A DNA stretch of 64,000 nt from Aquimarina latercula DSM 2041 (GTDB lineage Bacteria; Bacteroidota; Bacteroidia; Flavobacteriales; Flavobacteriaceae). The stretch lies in assembly GCF_000430645.1 (NCBI RefSeq), contig NZ_KE387187.1, positions 149,265 through 213,264 of the forward strand, given 5' to 3'. The notes under the pieces were generated by a model. The model searched no databases. It saw nothing but the letters and a program-made list of their open reading frames with translations, and was not told where the DNA came from. Positions 50,341 to 59,402 of this stretch are shown piece by piece. Numbering within the stretch: position 1 is the stretch's first letter; the number at the start of each line of letters is the position of its first letter. Made by a program: the position numbers and the translations under genes.

Positions 50341-51309
50341 ATGAAACAAATAGTATTTATTGTTTTTTGGGTAGGTTTAACTTCCGGTGTTTATGCTCAA
50401 AATCAAGCTGCGTTTCCATTATCTGACCCGGAAAATAAGGGAAATTGGTCATTAAATACTGAGGTAAGTGATGAATTTAATGACACAGAAATTGATGAAG
50501 AAAAGTGGTATATCGTAGGTAAATTCAAAGATGGGAAACCATTTTACAAACACCCCGACAAACCCCAAAAAAAGGTTTGGAAAGGGAGAGCCCCTTCGCA
50601 GTTTTCTGGTCGAAATTATCGTTTAGAAGATGGCATTTTAAACCTTGAAATACGATGGGAACCTAACTTTCCATTTAGTGATGAAATACGAGTTCCTTTT
50701 TTTGGTGATCCAATGCCTTATGAAAATATTACCACCGCTTGTTTTATCGGTAGACGAAAATTTAAATACGGATATATTGAAATTCGGAGTAAATCAGCAG
50801 ATACTCAGGTTACCAGCGCATTTTGGTCTACAGGTAATAAAATAGAAATGGATTTTTTCGAATCCTTTGGTGATGGAATTGGACCAGAAAAACAACATCT
50901 GGATAGCGAATTATGGTGGTCTATTCGTGATTGGAAACATCTAAAGGGAAAACCTACCTATACAGAACGTAAAGATCTTGGTTTTAGAATGGCAGCAGAT
51001 TTTCATGTCTATGGTTTTGAATGGAATGAAAAAGGAATTACCTATTATGTTGACGGAAAGTTAATTTCTAAAGTCAGTGCAGAACAAATAACTGATTGGG
51101 CTATAGCCAATAGAGAAGTTGATAAAAATTATAAAGGATATGTAGCTACCGTTCCTATACATTTGTGGTTAGATATGGAGATTTTTCATTGGCATGGATA
51201 TCCTAAAAATAAAGAAGAATTAGAAGCAAACAGTCCTGCAAATCAGAAAGAGGACGGAATTGTGGATTACGAGATAGATTACGTTCGCGTTTGGCAAAAA
51301 CGAGGATAA
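50341..51309 (+). CDS. GH16-family endo-glycosidase, carrageenase/furcellaranase/agarase-type
   Basis: This 322-residue protein has a signal peptide (IVFIVFWVGLTSGVYAQ) and a single GH16 jelly-roll. The catalytic E-x-D-x-x-E motif is IEMDFFE with Glu169, Asp171 and Glu174. NYRLEDGILNLEI and the KYGYIEIRSK strand are typical of marine GH16s, and the C-terminus closes with VDYEIDYVRVWQK. The EMDFFE form, the lack of a T9SS tail and the position next to the GH-A gene (5 bp) suggest a periplasmic enzyme for shorter hybrid carrageenan or furcellaran pieces; the exact linkage cannot be read. Confidence 0.87.
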   Translation: MKQIVFIVFWVGLTSGVYAQNQAAFPLSDPENKGNWSLNTEVSDEFNDTEIDEEKWYIVGKFKDGKPFYKHPDKPQKKVWKGRAPSQFSGRNYRLEDGILNLEIRWEPNFPFSDEIRVPFFGDPMPYENITTACFIGRRKFKYGYIEIRSKSADTQVTSAFWSTGNKIEMDFFESFGDGIGPEKQHLDSELWWSIRDWKHLKGKPTYTERKDLGFRMAADFHVYGFEWNEKGITYYVDGKLISKVSAEQITDWAIANREVDKNYKGYVATVPIHLWLDMEIFHWHGYPKNKEELEANSPANQKEDGIVDYEIDYVRVWQKRG

Positions 51310-51334
51310 ATAAACCTTTTTACAAAAGATAATT

Positions 51335-52912
51335 ATGAATAAGCAAAAAAGAAATGCTTATATCTATGCGACTATTGTGGCATTAGGAGGATTTGTGTTT
51401 GGTTTGGATGCAGCACTTATCTCAGGAGGATTTAAGTTTATTACTTCAGAATTTAATTTAAATGAATGGGAAGTAGGCGCCATAGGTTTTGGACCTGGAT
51501 TAGGAGTCCTAATTGCATTACCCTTATCAGCATGGTCTAGTAATAGGTATGGAAGAAAAACCACCTTACAAATAATAGCCTTGCTTTATATCATTTCTGC
51601 TATTGGATCTGCTTTAGCAACTTCTTTTACTACCCTTCTTGCAGCTCGGTTTTTAGGAGGTTTAGCCTTTAGCTCTATAACACTAGCATCCATGTATATG
51701 GGAGAAATTGCACCAGCAGATCAGAGAGGTAAATTGGTTTCTATGTTACAAATCAATATTGGAATAGGATTCTCTGCTGCCTATTTTATCAATTATTGGA
51801 TTTTACAACAAATGTCTTCAGATGCGGAATGGGTACAGGTAATACAGTTGAACCAAACCGGATGGCGTTGGATGTTAGGAATTGAGATTATTCCAGCCAT
51901 ATTGTGGTTTTTATTTTTATTTAAAATTCCTAAAAGTCCTGCTTGGTTAATTTATAAAAATAGAATCGAAGAAGCAAAAAAGTCTTTATTAAAAGTATAC
52001 CAACCAGAAGAAATCGAAAGTCATGTTCTTGAAATGAAAGAAAGTGTTGCTATTTCTAATACAAATAGATCTGTAGGATCTCAATTATCAGAGATTTTCG
52101 GTAAACCCATGAGAGTTATTTTGATCATTGGTCTTACTTTAGCAATAGTGCAACAATCCACTGGTATCAACGCAATCATGACTTATGCATCTACGATGTT
52201 CGAGCAGTTAGGATTAGGAACTGACGGAGCATTTGCAAGTGCTATATGGCTAGGTGTTATGGGGTTATTAGCCACCATTTTTTCATTGATGTTAATTGAT
52301 AGAATTGGAAGACGTCCTTTAGTTATTGGTGGTCTATGCTGGATTATCATAAGTTTAGGAATGTGTGCTTACGGTTTTAATCAGGCAACATATACAATTA
52401 CAGAAGAGTCTGTAGCTAAAATGGGTAACATCCCAGAAGCAGAAAAGTTACAAGTATTAATTGGAAAAGAATATACTAGTGATATCGAATTCAAAGAAGC
52501 TATCAAAGAAGTTATAGGTGTAGCTGCTGCCCGTGATAATTCTGGTAGTTTATTAAAAGAATCTGCACGCTTAAACGTACTTTTAATATTATTAGGTATT
52601 TTAAGTTTTGTAGCTGCCTTCAATTTTTCGATTGGTCCTATTATGTGGGTATTGTTTTCAGAAATTTTCCCAATACATTTACGCGGAATTGCAATACCAT
52701 TATTTGCTTTAGTATCTAGTACAGTAAGTGCATTAGTGCAATTCTTTTTTCCGTGGCAACTAAGCAATATGGGAGCTAGCACCATTTTCATATTTTATGC
52801 CTTCATTGTATGTATAGGTTTAATTATTCTCTATAAATTCTTACCGGAAACTAAAAATATGACTTTGGAAGAAATTCATAACAAACTTCAGAAAAAATCA
52901 TCCAAATCCTAA
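51335..52912 (+). CDS. MFS sugar porter
   Basis: This 525-residue inner-membrane transporter of the sugar porter family has 12 predicted membrane segments, LDAALISGGFKFI in TM1, the RYGRKTT and DRIGRRPLV loop motifs, and the cytoplasmic PETKNMTLEEI signature near the end. An extended loop (residues about 345-405) separates late helices. It would bring galactose, 3,6-anhydrogalactose or small neocarra-oligosaccharides into the cytoplasm by proton symport. It is the last gene of the susC operon, directly before a strong terminator. Confidence 0.92.
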   Translation: MNKQKRNAYIYATIVALGGFVFGLDAALISGGFKFITSEFNLNEWEVGAIGFGPGLGVLIALPLSAWSSNRYGRKTTLQIIALLYIISAIGSALATSFTTLLAARFLGGLAFSSITLASMYMGEIAPADQRGKLVSMLQINIGIGFSAAYFINYWILQQMSSDAEWVQVIQLNQTGWRWMLGIEIIPAILWFLFLFKIPKSPAWLIYKNRIEEAKKSLLKVYQPEEIESHVLEMKESVAISNTNRSVGSQLSEIFGKPMRVILIIGLTLAIVQQSTGINAIMTYASTMFEQLGLGTDGAFASAIWLGVMGLLATIFSLMLIDRIGRRPLVIGGLCWIIISLGMCAYGFNQATYTITEESVAKMGNIPEAEKLQVLIGKEYTSDIEFKEAIKEVIGVAAARDNSGSLLKESARLNVLLILLGILSFVAAFNFSIGPIMWVLFSEIFPIHLRGIAIPLFALVSSTVSALVQFFFPWQLSNMGASTIFIFYAFIVCIGLIILYKFLPETKNMTLEEIHNKLQKKSSKS

Positions 52913-52978
52913 GCCTATTCTTACCATTAATACTGATTAAGAAATAGCATGAAGTAGCTTAATGATAATTCGCCTTAT

Positions 52979-53016
52979 AAAAAAGGCTATCTAACATATT
53001 TTTAGATAGCCTTTTT
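52979..53016. terminator. Bidirectional Rho-independent terminator
   Basis: GGCTATCTA (52985-52993) pairs with TAGATAGCC (53003-53011). An A-run lies before the left arm and a T-run after the right arm, so it works on both strands. It closes the susC operon (plus) and the GH82 gene (minus). Confidence 0.88.
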
Positions 53017-53039
53017 GTTATTCTAAGTGATCCCCTAAA

Positions 53040-54557
53040 TTAATTACAATCTGGATAGTTTCCAGTAGCTTCTTGGATGCTACTTGGGCTATCAGCGCAT
53101 TTAGGTTGCGTATTATCATTTACATTCTGAATAAATCCATTCGGAAAATTATTCCACTTCTGTCCAGTTATTCTCACTCCGTCTCCAATACTTATTCCAG
53201 CAGAAGGACCTATGTATTCAAATCCCTTAAACAATCCAAAGCTTGTACCAGGGTCTGTCATGCTATTCCATTGATTACAAGGAATAAATTTTAAATGCTT
53301 TTGTTTTAGCTTAGCTTTTGTTCCATAATTTGCTACCACTTTACTCGCTGTAGGATTATCAAACTTCCCAGCTTTTAAATCTCCAATTTGACTGGTGATA
53401 TATCCTGATCTATTAGGATGATCTAAAATTTCCGGTGATAAATTTACCGCCCATTGCGTTCCATTATTACGTTTAAAAGCATTTTCTCTAAATGCATTCC
53501 CTGTAAATCCTGCAAACTGAGCTTTTATAAAATCTTGAAATTGTGTTCTCCCAGCATCTGTAAGAGGAAATGCTCTTTGTGAATCAAAAATAGCTAGTGT
53601 TCCTTCATCATATCTAATAGTAAAACCAGAACTCATACTGGTAATTCGTCTGGCCTTCACTTTTCCATTCTGAGCAAAATGAGGTGACAACATTAGAGAA
53701 GATAGGCCTCTGCTATTATGAATACCATCAGCAAAAATATCTTCCACACCACCATCTTTTGTTCCATTCTTCACATCATTTTTCATGGATCTATCATCCG
53801 TTTCTAATCGTAATGTAATTCCTCCTTCACATCGAAGGTTTTTAAATAACACATTACTACAGTTATAGGTCTGAACTAATCCATAACCTGTATGAGAACC
53901 AGTTTGGCTTATATTTTCAATGATTCCATTTTTAGCACCAGGTTTTCTTTCTGATGCGCCAGAAACATGAATCATAAGAATTGAATTCAAAATACTTCTA
54001 CGGTCTTTAATATTAAAACGAGATAATTTAAAATTGTCTACTCGCCCTACTCGTGCTGCAGCAATAAATTGGTTCGTAAATCTAGCATCACACATATCGA
54101 TGGTAAATCGACCTCCTTTACCAACAATACTAACATTTTCTAGACGATCGCCATTTTTACTTGCGCCAATATTAAAAACAGCTCCCCTATTAATGTCTGG
54201 TTTAATAATAGTCCCAGCGGCAATTTCTAAATGTATATTCGATTTCAGCACCACTTTACCCCAAGTATAAGTGTCTTGAGGAATTTCTATGATTGCTCCA
54301 TCTTTTTTATTTCGATTAATAAAAAGATTTAATTCTGCACTTGTGCTTCCATCAAATAGCACTCTTTTTATATTTGGTGGTGGAGGCGTGTAAAAATTTC
54401 CTGAATTAAAAATTGGTGGACTTTTATCACCGTCTAAATCTTCGCTTATAGTTTCTTGAGATTCGTATTCTTCTACGTTATCAAATGAACAGCCAGTGAG
54501 TCCTAAAAAGATAATCAAGAAGCAAGTTTTTTGTATAATTGATTTGATATTCATCAT
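53040..54557 (-). CDS. GH82 iota-carrageenase, lipoprotein
   Basis: This protein of about 505 residues has a lipoprotein signal (TCFLIIFLGLTGCS) and a right-handed beta-helix: repeated short strands such as SNIHLEIAAGTIIKPD, LENVSIVGKGGRFTI, NGIIENISQTGSHTGYG and VLFKNLRCEGGITLRLETDD. The segment ITLRLETDD followed by VEDIFADGIHNSRGLSSLMLSPHF matches the catalytic region of GH82, whose acid and base are Glu and Asp two residues apart (Glu252 and Asp254 here). It would cleave iota-carrageenan by inversion. The longer frame from 54605 uses GTG and lacks a proper signal, so the ATG pair at 54554-54557 is preferred. Confidence 0.85.
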   Translation of the reverse strand: MMNIKSIIQKTCFLIIFLGLTGCSFDNVEEYESQETISEDLDGDKSPPIFNSGNFYTPPPPNIKRVLFDGSTSAELNLFINRNKKDGAIIEIPQDTYTWGKVVLKSNIHLEIAAGTIIKPDINRGAVFNIGASKNGDRLENVSIVGKGGRFTIDMCDARFTNQFIAAARVGRVDNFKLSRFNIKDRRSILNSILMIHVSGASERKPGAKNGIIENISQTGSHTGYGLVQTYNCSNVLFKNLRCEGGITLRLETDDRSMKNDVKNGTKDGGVEDIFADGIHNSRGLSSLMLSPHFAQNGKVKARRITSMSSGFTIRYDEGTLAIFDSQRAFPLTDAGRTQFQDFIKAQFAGFTGNAFRENAFKRNNGTQWAVNLSPEILDHPNRSGYITSQIGDLKAGKFDNPTASKVVANYGTKAKLKQKHLKFIPCNQWNSMTDPGTSFGLFKGFEYIGPSAGISIGDGVRITGQKWNNFPNGFIQNVNDNTQPKCADSPSSIQEATGNYPDCN

Positions 54558-54992
54558 TTCAAAATTTTGGGTCGCAAATCTTCGAACAAAACATAAACCT
54601 CCCACTTCAAATTTTTAATAATTTGAAAATCAAATATTTAAATTGAAAATATTTATAAACAAGGGAAGTAATCAGTTTTGAGAATTGTAATTTCCCAAAA
54701 CCATGCTATGAAAAAGTTTTTTTTTGTATTTACGACTTTAGTTAATATAAGTTTGTGTTAAATAAAATTTTGAGCAAGTCGACGTTGCAATTAATAATTG
54801 TGTAAAATTATTTCAAAAATGTAATAGCCTACGAAATTCACTTACCCCAAGCAAGCACTATCTTATCTTTCTTTGAGAAGTTGATATTTAAAGAGTTAAA
54901 AAAACATTAAAAATGTTATAAAAATGTCAATAAACCTATAACTATTAATGTCCCTAGTTAGGTATTTCATAATATACCAACATAGATCCTTA
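54558..54992. other. Intergenic region upstream of GH82
   Basis: These 435 bp are very AT-rich. TTGAAAAT occurs twice 20 bp apart (54623-54630, 54643-54650), but I see no copy of the GGTTAAAATAATG repeat and no clear -7 element. GH82 may be controlled differently from susC and the kappa-carrageenase-like gene. Confidence 0.4.
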
Positions 54993-56135
54993 CTAATTCG
55001 TTTCAGACAAAAGTTGATCTATATTAACCACAGTTCTAAAACCAATATGATCTGTAGAAGAATCAGGAGCAGCATTCATTCTTGCTGATAATCTGTAACT
55101 AGCACAATAGGAATCGCTACATAAAAAAGATCCTCCTTTTATAACTTTTTCAGAAGCATATGGATTAGAAGGGTTTAAGGGTTTAACAGCTCCTTTTGGG
55201 TTTATCGAAAGATCTTGATCGGTAAAACTCTTGTAATATTCAGTATTGTACCAGTCTTCTGTCCATTCCCAGACATTCCCCGCCATATCATATAAACCAT
55301 ATTCATTGGAAGGATACATTCCTACTTCTCTTAAATGTTCTGCCCCATCAGCACGATCATTGTACACAGGAAATTCTCCTGTCCAAGTATTTGCATACTC
55401 TGTTAACCTCGATGGATCATTACCCCAGAAAAAAATCATATTCTCCTTTCCTCCTCGCGCAGCATACTCCCATTCAGCTTCCGTTGGTAAACGTCTATTT
55501 ACCCATTTGCAATATGCTTGTGCATCTTCCAATGCGATATGTACTACAGGATTTTTATCTTTCTCTTCAATAGAACTTCCTGGACCAGAAGGGTGTCTCC
55601 AGTTTGCTCCGGTTTTCCAATGCCACCATTGAGAATAATTCCTAAGGTTTGCAACCGACGATTTTGTCTTTTTAAATACCAGAGAACCAGGATGTAAAAC
55701 AGAATCATGAGGTTTTGGAGTATTAGGAGGCAATTGTAATTTCAATTCCTCCCAATTCACTGGTCGTTCAGCAAGTGTTATATATCCAGTTTCTTCGACA
55801 AACTTTTTAAATTGAGTATTAGTAACCTCTACAGAATCCATAAAAAAACCGTGTATAGCAACTTTATGTCTAGGTTTTTCATGATTCATTGCCATTACAT
55901 CGCTATCTACTGCACCTTGATAAAAAATTCCTCCAGGAATCCACTTCATCCCTATAGGAACAGTTACATTTTCAGGCAAATCAGTAATTAAATCAGGATG
56001 TTGATGATCTATTGCACGTTGTACCTCTGAAGAACAGTTTATAACAGATTTTTTTGTTTTTCTTTTACAGCTTGTTTGAAGACATGCAAACAAAAGAAAC
56101 ATACATGTTAGACCAAAAAATAATTTCAATTTCAT
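54993..56135 (-). CDS. Formylglycine-generating enzyme (SUMF1-type), predicted lipoprotein
   Basis: This protein of about 380 residues activates sulfatases by oxidising the Cys of C-x-P-S-R to formylglycine with oxygen and copper. It has the FGE-sulfatase fold (WIPGGIFYQGAVDSD, VEVTNTQFKKFVEETGYIT, RLPTEAEWEYAARGG, YDMAGNVWEWTEDWY) and the paired active-site cysteines in GGSFLCSDSYCASYRLSARM, equivalent to Cys336 and Cys341 of human FGE. The N-terminus is unusual: KLKLFFGLTCMFLLFACLQTSC is a lipoprotein signal, placing the enzyme outside the cytoplasm. I prefer the ATG at 56135 to a TTG at 56168. Three sulfatase genes in the window are its likely clients. Confidence 0.9.
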   Translation of the reverse strand: MKLKLFFGLTCMFLLFACLQTSCKRKTKKSVINCSSEVQRAIDHQHPDLITDLPENVTVPIGMKWIPGGIFYQGAVDSDVMAMNHEKPRHKVAIHGFFMDSVEVTNTQFKKFVEETGYITLAERPVNWEELKLQLPPNTPKPHDSVLHPGSLVFKKTKSSVANLRNYSQWWHWKTGANWRHPSGPGSSIEEKDKNPVVHIALEDAQAYCKWVNRRLPTEAEWEYAARGGKENMIFFWGNDPSRLTEYANTWTGEFPVYNDRADGAEHLREVGMYPSNEYGLYDMAGNVWEWTEDWYNTEYYKSFTDQDLSINPKGAVKPLNPSNPYASEKVIKGGSFLCSDSYCASYRLSARMNAAPDSSTDHIGFRTVVNIDQLLSETN

Positions 56136-56248
56136 ATTTTTTTTGAATATCAAACAATTGTAGTTCAATATTTCTTTCTTAAAACTTCAATTTAACTCTC
56201 AAATGTATGGATCTATTTCAAGTTATCAGAGATGTTTGTTCAATGTTT

Positions 56249-57916
56249 TTATCCCTCATCATCTTTAGCTTGGTTTCCTTCCCATCCTTCATTCAGTTGC
56301 TTTAAGAGCACTGAAAGAATTTCTGGATTTTCTTTAGCGATATTCTTCGTTTCATGAGGATCATTTATATGATCGTATAATTCTAAAAATATCGGAGCTT
56401 TGTTCTTGTATTTATAATCTTTCCAGGCGATCAATCGGTACTTCTGAGTTCTCATCGAATATCCCATAAGGTTCTGCTCAAAAAGTGTTCTATCCCATTT
56501 TTCTTTTTGCTGCTCTTTGATTCGTTCCTCTACATCAATAATCAAAGGACCAAAATATGTTTCTCTCATACCTTGTGAAAGTGGATTGGCAGCCCATTCC
56601 CTTAATGCCGGAGAAGGAAACTGACTAAAGGCTGCTTTTTTCCATGCTTTATTCGGATTAGCAATTAGTGGAGCAAAACTTTGTCCTTCTAGATGTTCAG
56701 GAGCTTCTAAACCTGCTAACTCTAAAAGAGTGGGATACATATCTACTAACTCTACCAATGCTTCTGTGGATTTCCCTTTACTATTATCTAACATATTAGG
56801 TGAACTTATTATCATAGGAACTCGTGTGGATATTTCATAATTGGTAGCTTTACCCCAAATTCCCATCTCGCCCAAATGCCATCCATGATCACTCCATAGT
56901 AAAACAATAGTATTTTCTCTTAACCCTAGTTCTTCTAAGGTATGAATTACTTTACCTATTTGAGCATCGATATAGGTAACAGAACTTAAATATGCATGCT
57001 TTAATACTCGAGCTAACGAATCGTTAATTTTCCCTTTCTTAGGGATACCACTTCTCACTCGTAATTCGAAGGATGGGTGTAATCCCATCTCTGCTCCATT
57101 TTCAGGTCCTTTAGTCTGTGTAGAAAGTTTAATTTTTTCCGGATCATACATATCCCAATATTTCTTGGGAGCTAACCAATCTAGGTGAGGCTTTTTAAAA
57201 CCAACTCCCAAAAAGAAAGGTTTATTAGAACTTTTTTCCTTCAACTCTTCAAGAGTTTCTGTCGCTAATAAGGCATTATATCCGTCTTCATAAAAATAAT
57301 CCGGAACATCTGCTTTTTCATATGCAGGTCCTTTTCCTAAACCTTTACTGGCAGCATCTTTACCATATTTTGCAATCATATCAGCTTTGTTTTTCTGATA
57401 CATTTTTTGATTTTCAAAAAGTGCAAAACCTCCAGGTGTTATTTCTCTTTTGAACTTCATTCTTTCCGTTGCAGGTTCTTTGCTCCAGGAAAGTTTAGGG
57501 TCACTAAATGATGGTTTATGATAAATCTTACCAATTTGAATAGTTTCATACCCGTTATTTTTAAAATGCTGTGGTAACGTAATGATATCAGGATTTAAAT
57601 CTCTGAAATAGGCATAATTTTCTATGACACCAATTGTCTCTGGTCTAGCACCTGTCATTAGACTTGCTCTAGAAGGACTGCAAATAGCTTGTTGAGTATA
57701 CGCTTTATTAAACCGTAATCCGTTAGCAGCTAAAGCGTCTATATGCGGTGTAATAGCGATATCTGATCCATAACATCCTAGTTCTGGGCGAAGATCATCT
57801 ATCGCTATAAATAAAATATTCGGCCTTGTATTTTGCTGAATATCTTTTTCTATAGTTTCTTTTCGTTTACAATTAACAAGTAGTACTAATACAATGATAA
57901 GATGAAGTAATCTCAT
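56249..57916 (-). CDS. S1-type sulfatase, iduronate-2-sulfatase-like, lipoprotein
   Basis: This 555-residue sulfatase has a lipoprotein signal (LLHLIIVLVLLVNC). The metal site is NILFIAIDDLRPELGCYG, the formylglycine motif is AICSPSRASLMTGARPETIGV near residue 80, and LLWSDHGWHLGEMGIWGK near residue 345 is the iduronate-2-sulfatase-like (S1_7-type) variant. S1_7 enzymes act on carrageenan in Zobellia, so a galactose-sulfate target is likely. The ATG at 57916 is preferred to a TTG at 57964. It follows galM divergently and lies 113 bp upstream of the FGE gene on the same strand. Confidence 0.92.
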   Translation of the reverse strand: MRLLHLIIVLVLLVNCKRKETIEKDIQQNTRPNILFIAIDDLRPELGCYGSDIAITPHIDALAANGLRFNKAYTQQAICSPSRASLMTGARPETIGVIENYAYFRDLNPDIITLPQHFKNNGYETIQIGKIYHKPSFSDPKLSWSKEPATERMKFKREITPGGFALFENQKMYQKNKADMIAKYGKDAASKGLGKGPAYEKADVPDYFYEDGYNALLATETLEELKEKSSNKPFFLGVGFKKPHLDWLAPKKYWDMYDPEKIKLSTQTKGPENGAEMGLHPSFELRVRSGIPKKGKINDSLARVLKHAYLSSVTYIDAQIGKVIHTLEELGLRENTIVLLWSDHGWHLGEMGIWGKATNYEISTRVPMIISSPNMLDNSKGKSTEALVELVDMYPTLLELAGLEAPEHLEGQSFAPLIANPNKAWKKAAFSQFPSPALREWAANPLSQGMRETYFGPLIIDVEERIKEQQKEKWDRTLFEQNLMGYSMRTQKYRLIAWKDYKYKNKAPIFLELYDHINDPHETKNIAKENPEILSVLLKQLNEGWEGNQAKDDEG

Positions 57917-58188
57917 GAATAAACATTTTGTGTGTTCTTTTCTTTTTGAAAAATTTGTATTCAAAATAATGTATCTAACGAAGGTAATTATTGGTGATAG
58001 ACTTCAAAACTCATAAATTAACTTTTAACTGCATTAAGTTAACTCTTTAATTCGATCTGCTTAGTATTCCTAGTATAATTGAAAAAGCAAATGTTAACCT
58101 ACCATTATAGATTAAAATTATCACCGATATACATCTTAATGATATTGATTAACCTTCAATTTTTTAAAGCACAATTAAACTTATCAAA

Positions 58189-59235
58189 ATGCGTATCGAA
58201 AAAAACATAATTGGTTTCAGAGAAGGAAAAGAAATCTATTTATTTGAAATGTCAAATGACAACGATGTTTCTATCAAAATAACAAATTATGGTGCTACCA
58301 TAACCTCGATCATCACTCCTGATCATAAAGGTAATCTGGAAGAAATAACATGTGGTTTTGACTCTGTAAAAACCTATTTTTCGGAAGAGTATTTAAACAA
58401 CAACCCTTATTTCGGAGCTACTATAGGAAGATGCGCTTCTAGAATTGAAAAAGGTACTTTCAAATTAGAGGTAAACATATACAACTTACCAGAAAATGAC
58501 AGAGGAAATCATTTACATGGCGGACTTAAAGGATTTGATAAAAAAATATGGCACGCAACCTATGAAGCTAATAAAAATAGCTCCTGCGTAACAATGAAAT
58601 TAAAAAGTTATCATTTAGAGCAAGGATATCCAGGTAACTTAGATATTGAAGTAAAATTTGAGCTGAATAATGTAAACGAATTAAGCATTTCTTACTACGC
58701 TGAAACCGATAAAACTACTCCAATATCTTTAACAAATCATACCTATTTTAATTTATCTGGTTTTAAAGAAAACATATTAAATCATAAAGTACAGATTCAA
58801 TCTAACCATCTTTTAGAACTAAATAGTCTGGGAATAGCGAATGGAAATAAAATCCTATTAAACCAAGAACCTGAAGATTTTAGAAAAGAAAAACTATTAG
58901 GAGATGCTATGAAGTTATTAGAAAAAGGATATGACCATTACTATCTATTTGACAATAATTTTTTACTTCATAAAGTGGCTACTTTTTTCCATCCATCAAA
59001 CAAAAGAGCATTGGATATTTCTACAACAGAACCAGGAATGCAATTTTATACAGGATATTATATTTCTGACAAATTAAAACGCGAAAACGGAGATCGGTAT
59101 GGAAAATTTACCGGATTCTGTTGTGAAACTCATAGATATCCGAATACTCCAAATCTGGATAAGGCCCCTAAAAGTGTGACATATCCAGAAGATCCATACA
59201 GAAGTCAGACTATTTTTAAATTCTACACCTATTAA
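58189..59235 (+). CDS. galM: Aldose 1-epimerase (galactose mutarotase)
   Basis: This 348-residue enzyme interconverts alpha and beta galactose. It has NYGATITSIITPDHKGN near residue 32, NPYFGATIGRCASRIEKGTF near residue 80, the catalytic His region NHLHGGLKGFDKKIWHA near residue 106, TPISLTNHTYFNLSG near residue 180 and the base in GFCCETHRYPNTPN near residue 307. No signal peptide, so it is cytoplasmic and supplies galactose from digested carrageenan to central metabolism. It is divergent from the S1_7-like sulfatase across a 270-bp gap. Confidence 0.92.
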   Translation: MRIEKNIIGFREGKEIYLFEMSNDNDVSIKITNYGATITSIITPDHKGNLEEITCGFDSVKTYFSEEYLNNNPYFGATIGRCASRIEKGTFKLEVNIYNLPENDRGNHLHGGLKGFDKKIWHATYEANKNSSCVTMKLKSYHLEQGYPGNLDIEVKFELNNVNELSISYYAETDKTTPISLTNHTYFNLSGFKENILNHKVQIQSNHLLELNSLGIANGNKILLNQEPEDFRKEKLLGDAMKLLEKGYDHYYLFDNNFLLHKVATFFHPSNKRALDISTTEPGMQFYTGYYISDKLKRENGDRYGKFTGFCCETHRYPNTPNLDKAPKSVTYPEDPYRSQTIFKFYTY

Positions 59236-59302
59236 TTTTTTAAATCAATAGGAGACTTAACAACTCCTTCACGCCAATTAAAATAATCAAAAACACAAAA
59301 GG

Positions 59303-59368
59303 GGTTAAAATAATGTAATAACTGGTTAATTGGCAACTCTCTATAACGTTATAGTTGATTTAGATTTG
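59303..59368 (+). promoter_or_regulatory. AraC-type direct-repeat promoter of the kappa-carrageenase-like gene
   Basis: GGTTAAAATAATG (59303-59315) is followed 21 bp later by GGTTAATTGG (from 59324), and TAGATTTG (59361-59368), a perfect TAnnTTTG, begins 37 bp after the second repeat. The first repeat is identical to that at susC over all 13 bases. The predicted leader is about 30 nt. Confidence 0.78.
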
Positions 59369-59402
59369 TGCGCTAATATTTAACGTAAACTCAACCAACA
59401 AC

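Noticed and set aside
54623..54650. TTGAAAAT repeated 20 bp apart upstream of GH82
   Set aside because: It is too short and AT-rich to claim as an operator, with no -7 element at a matching distance.
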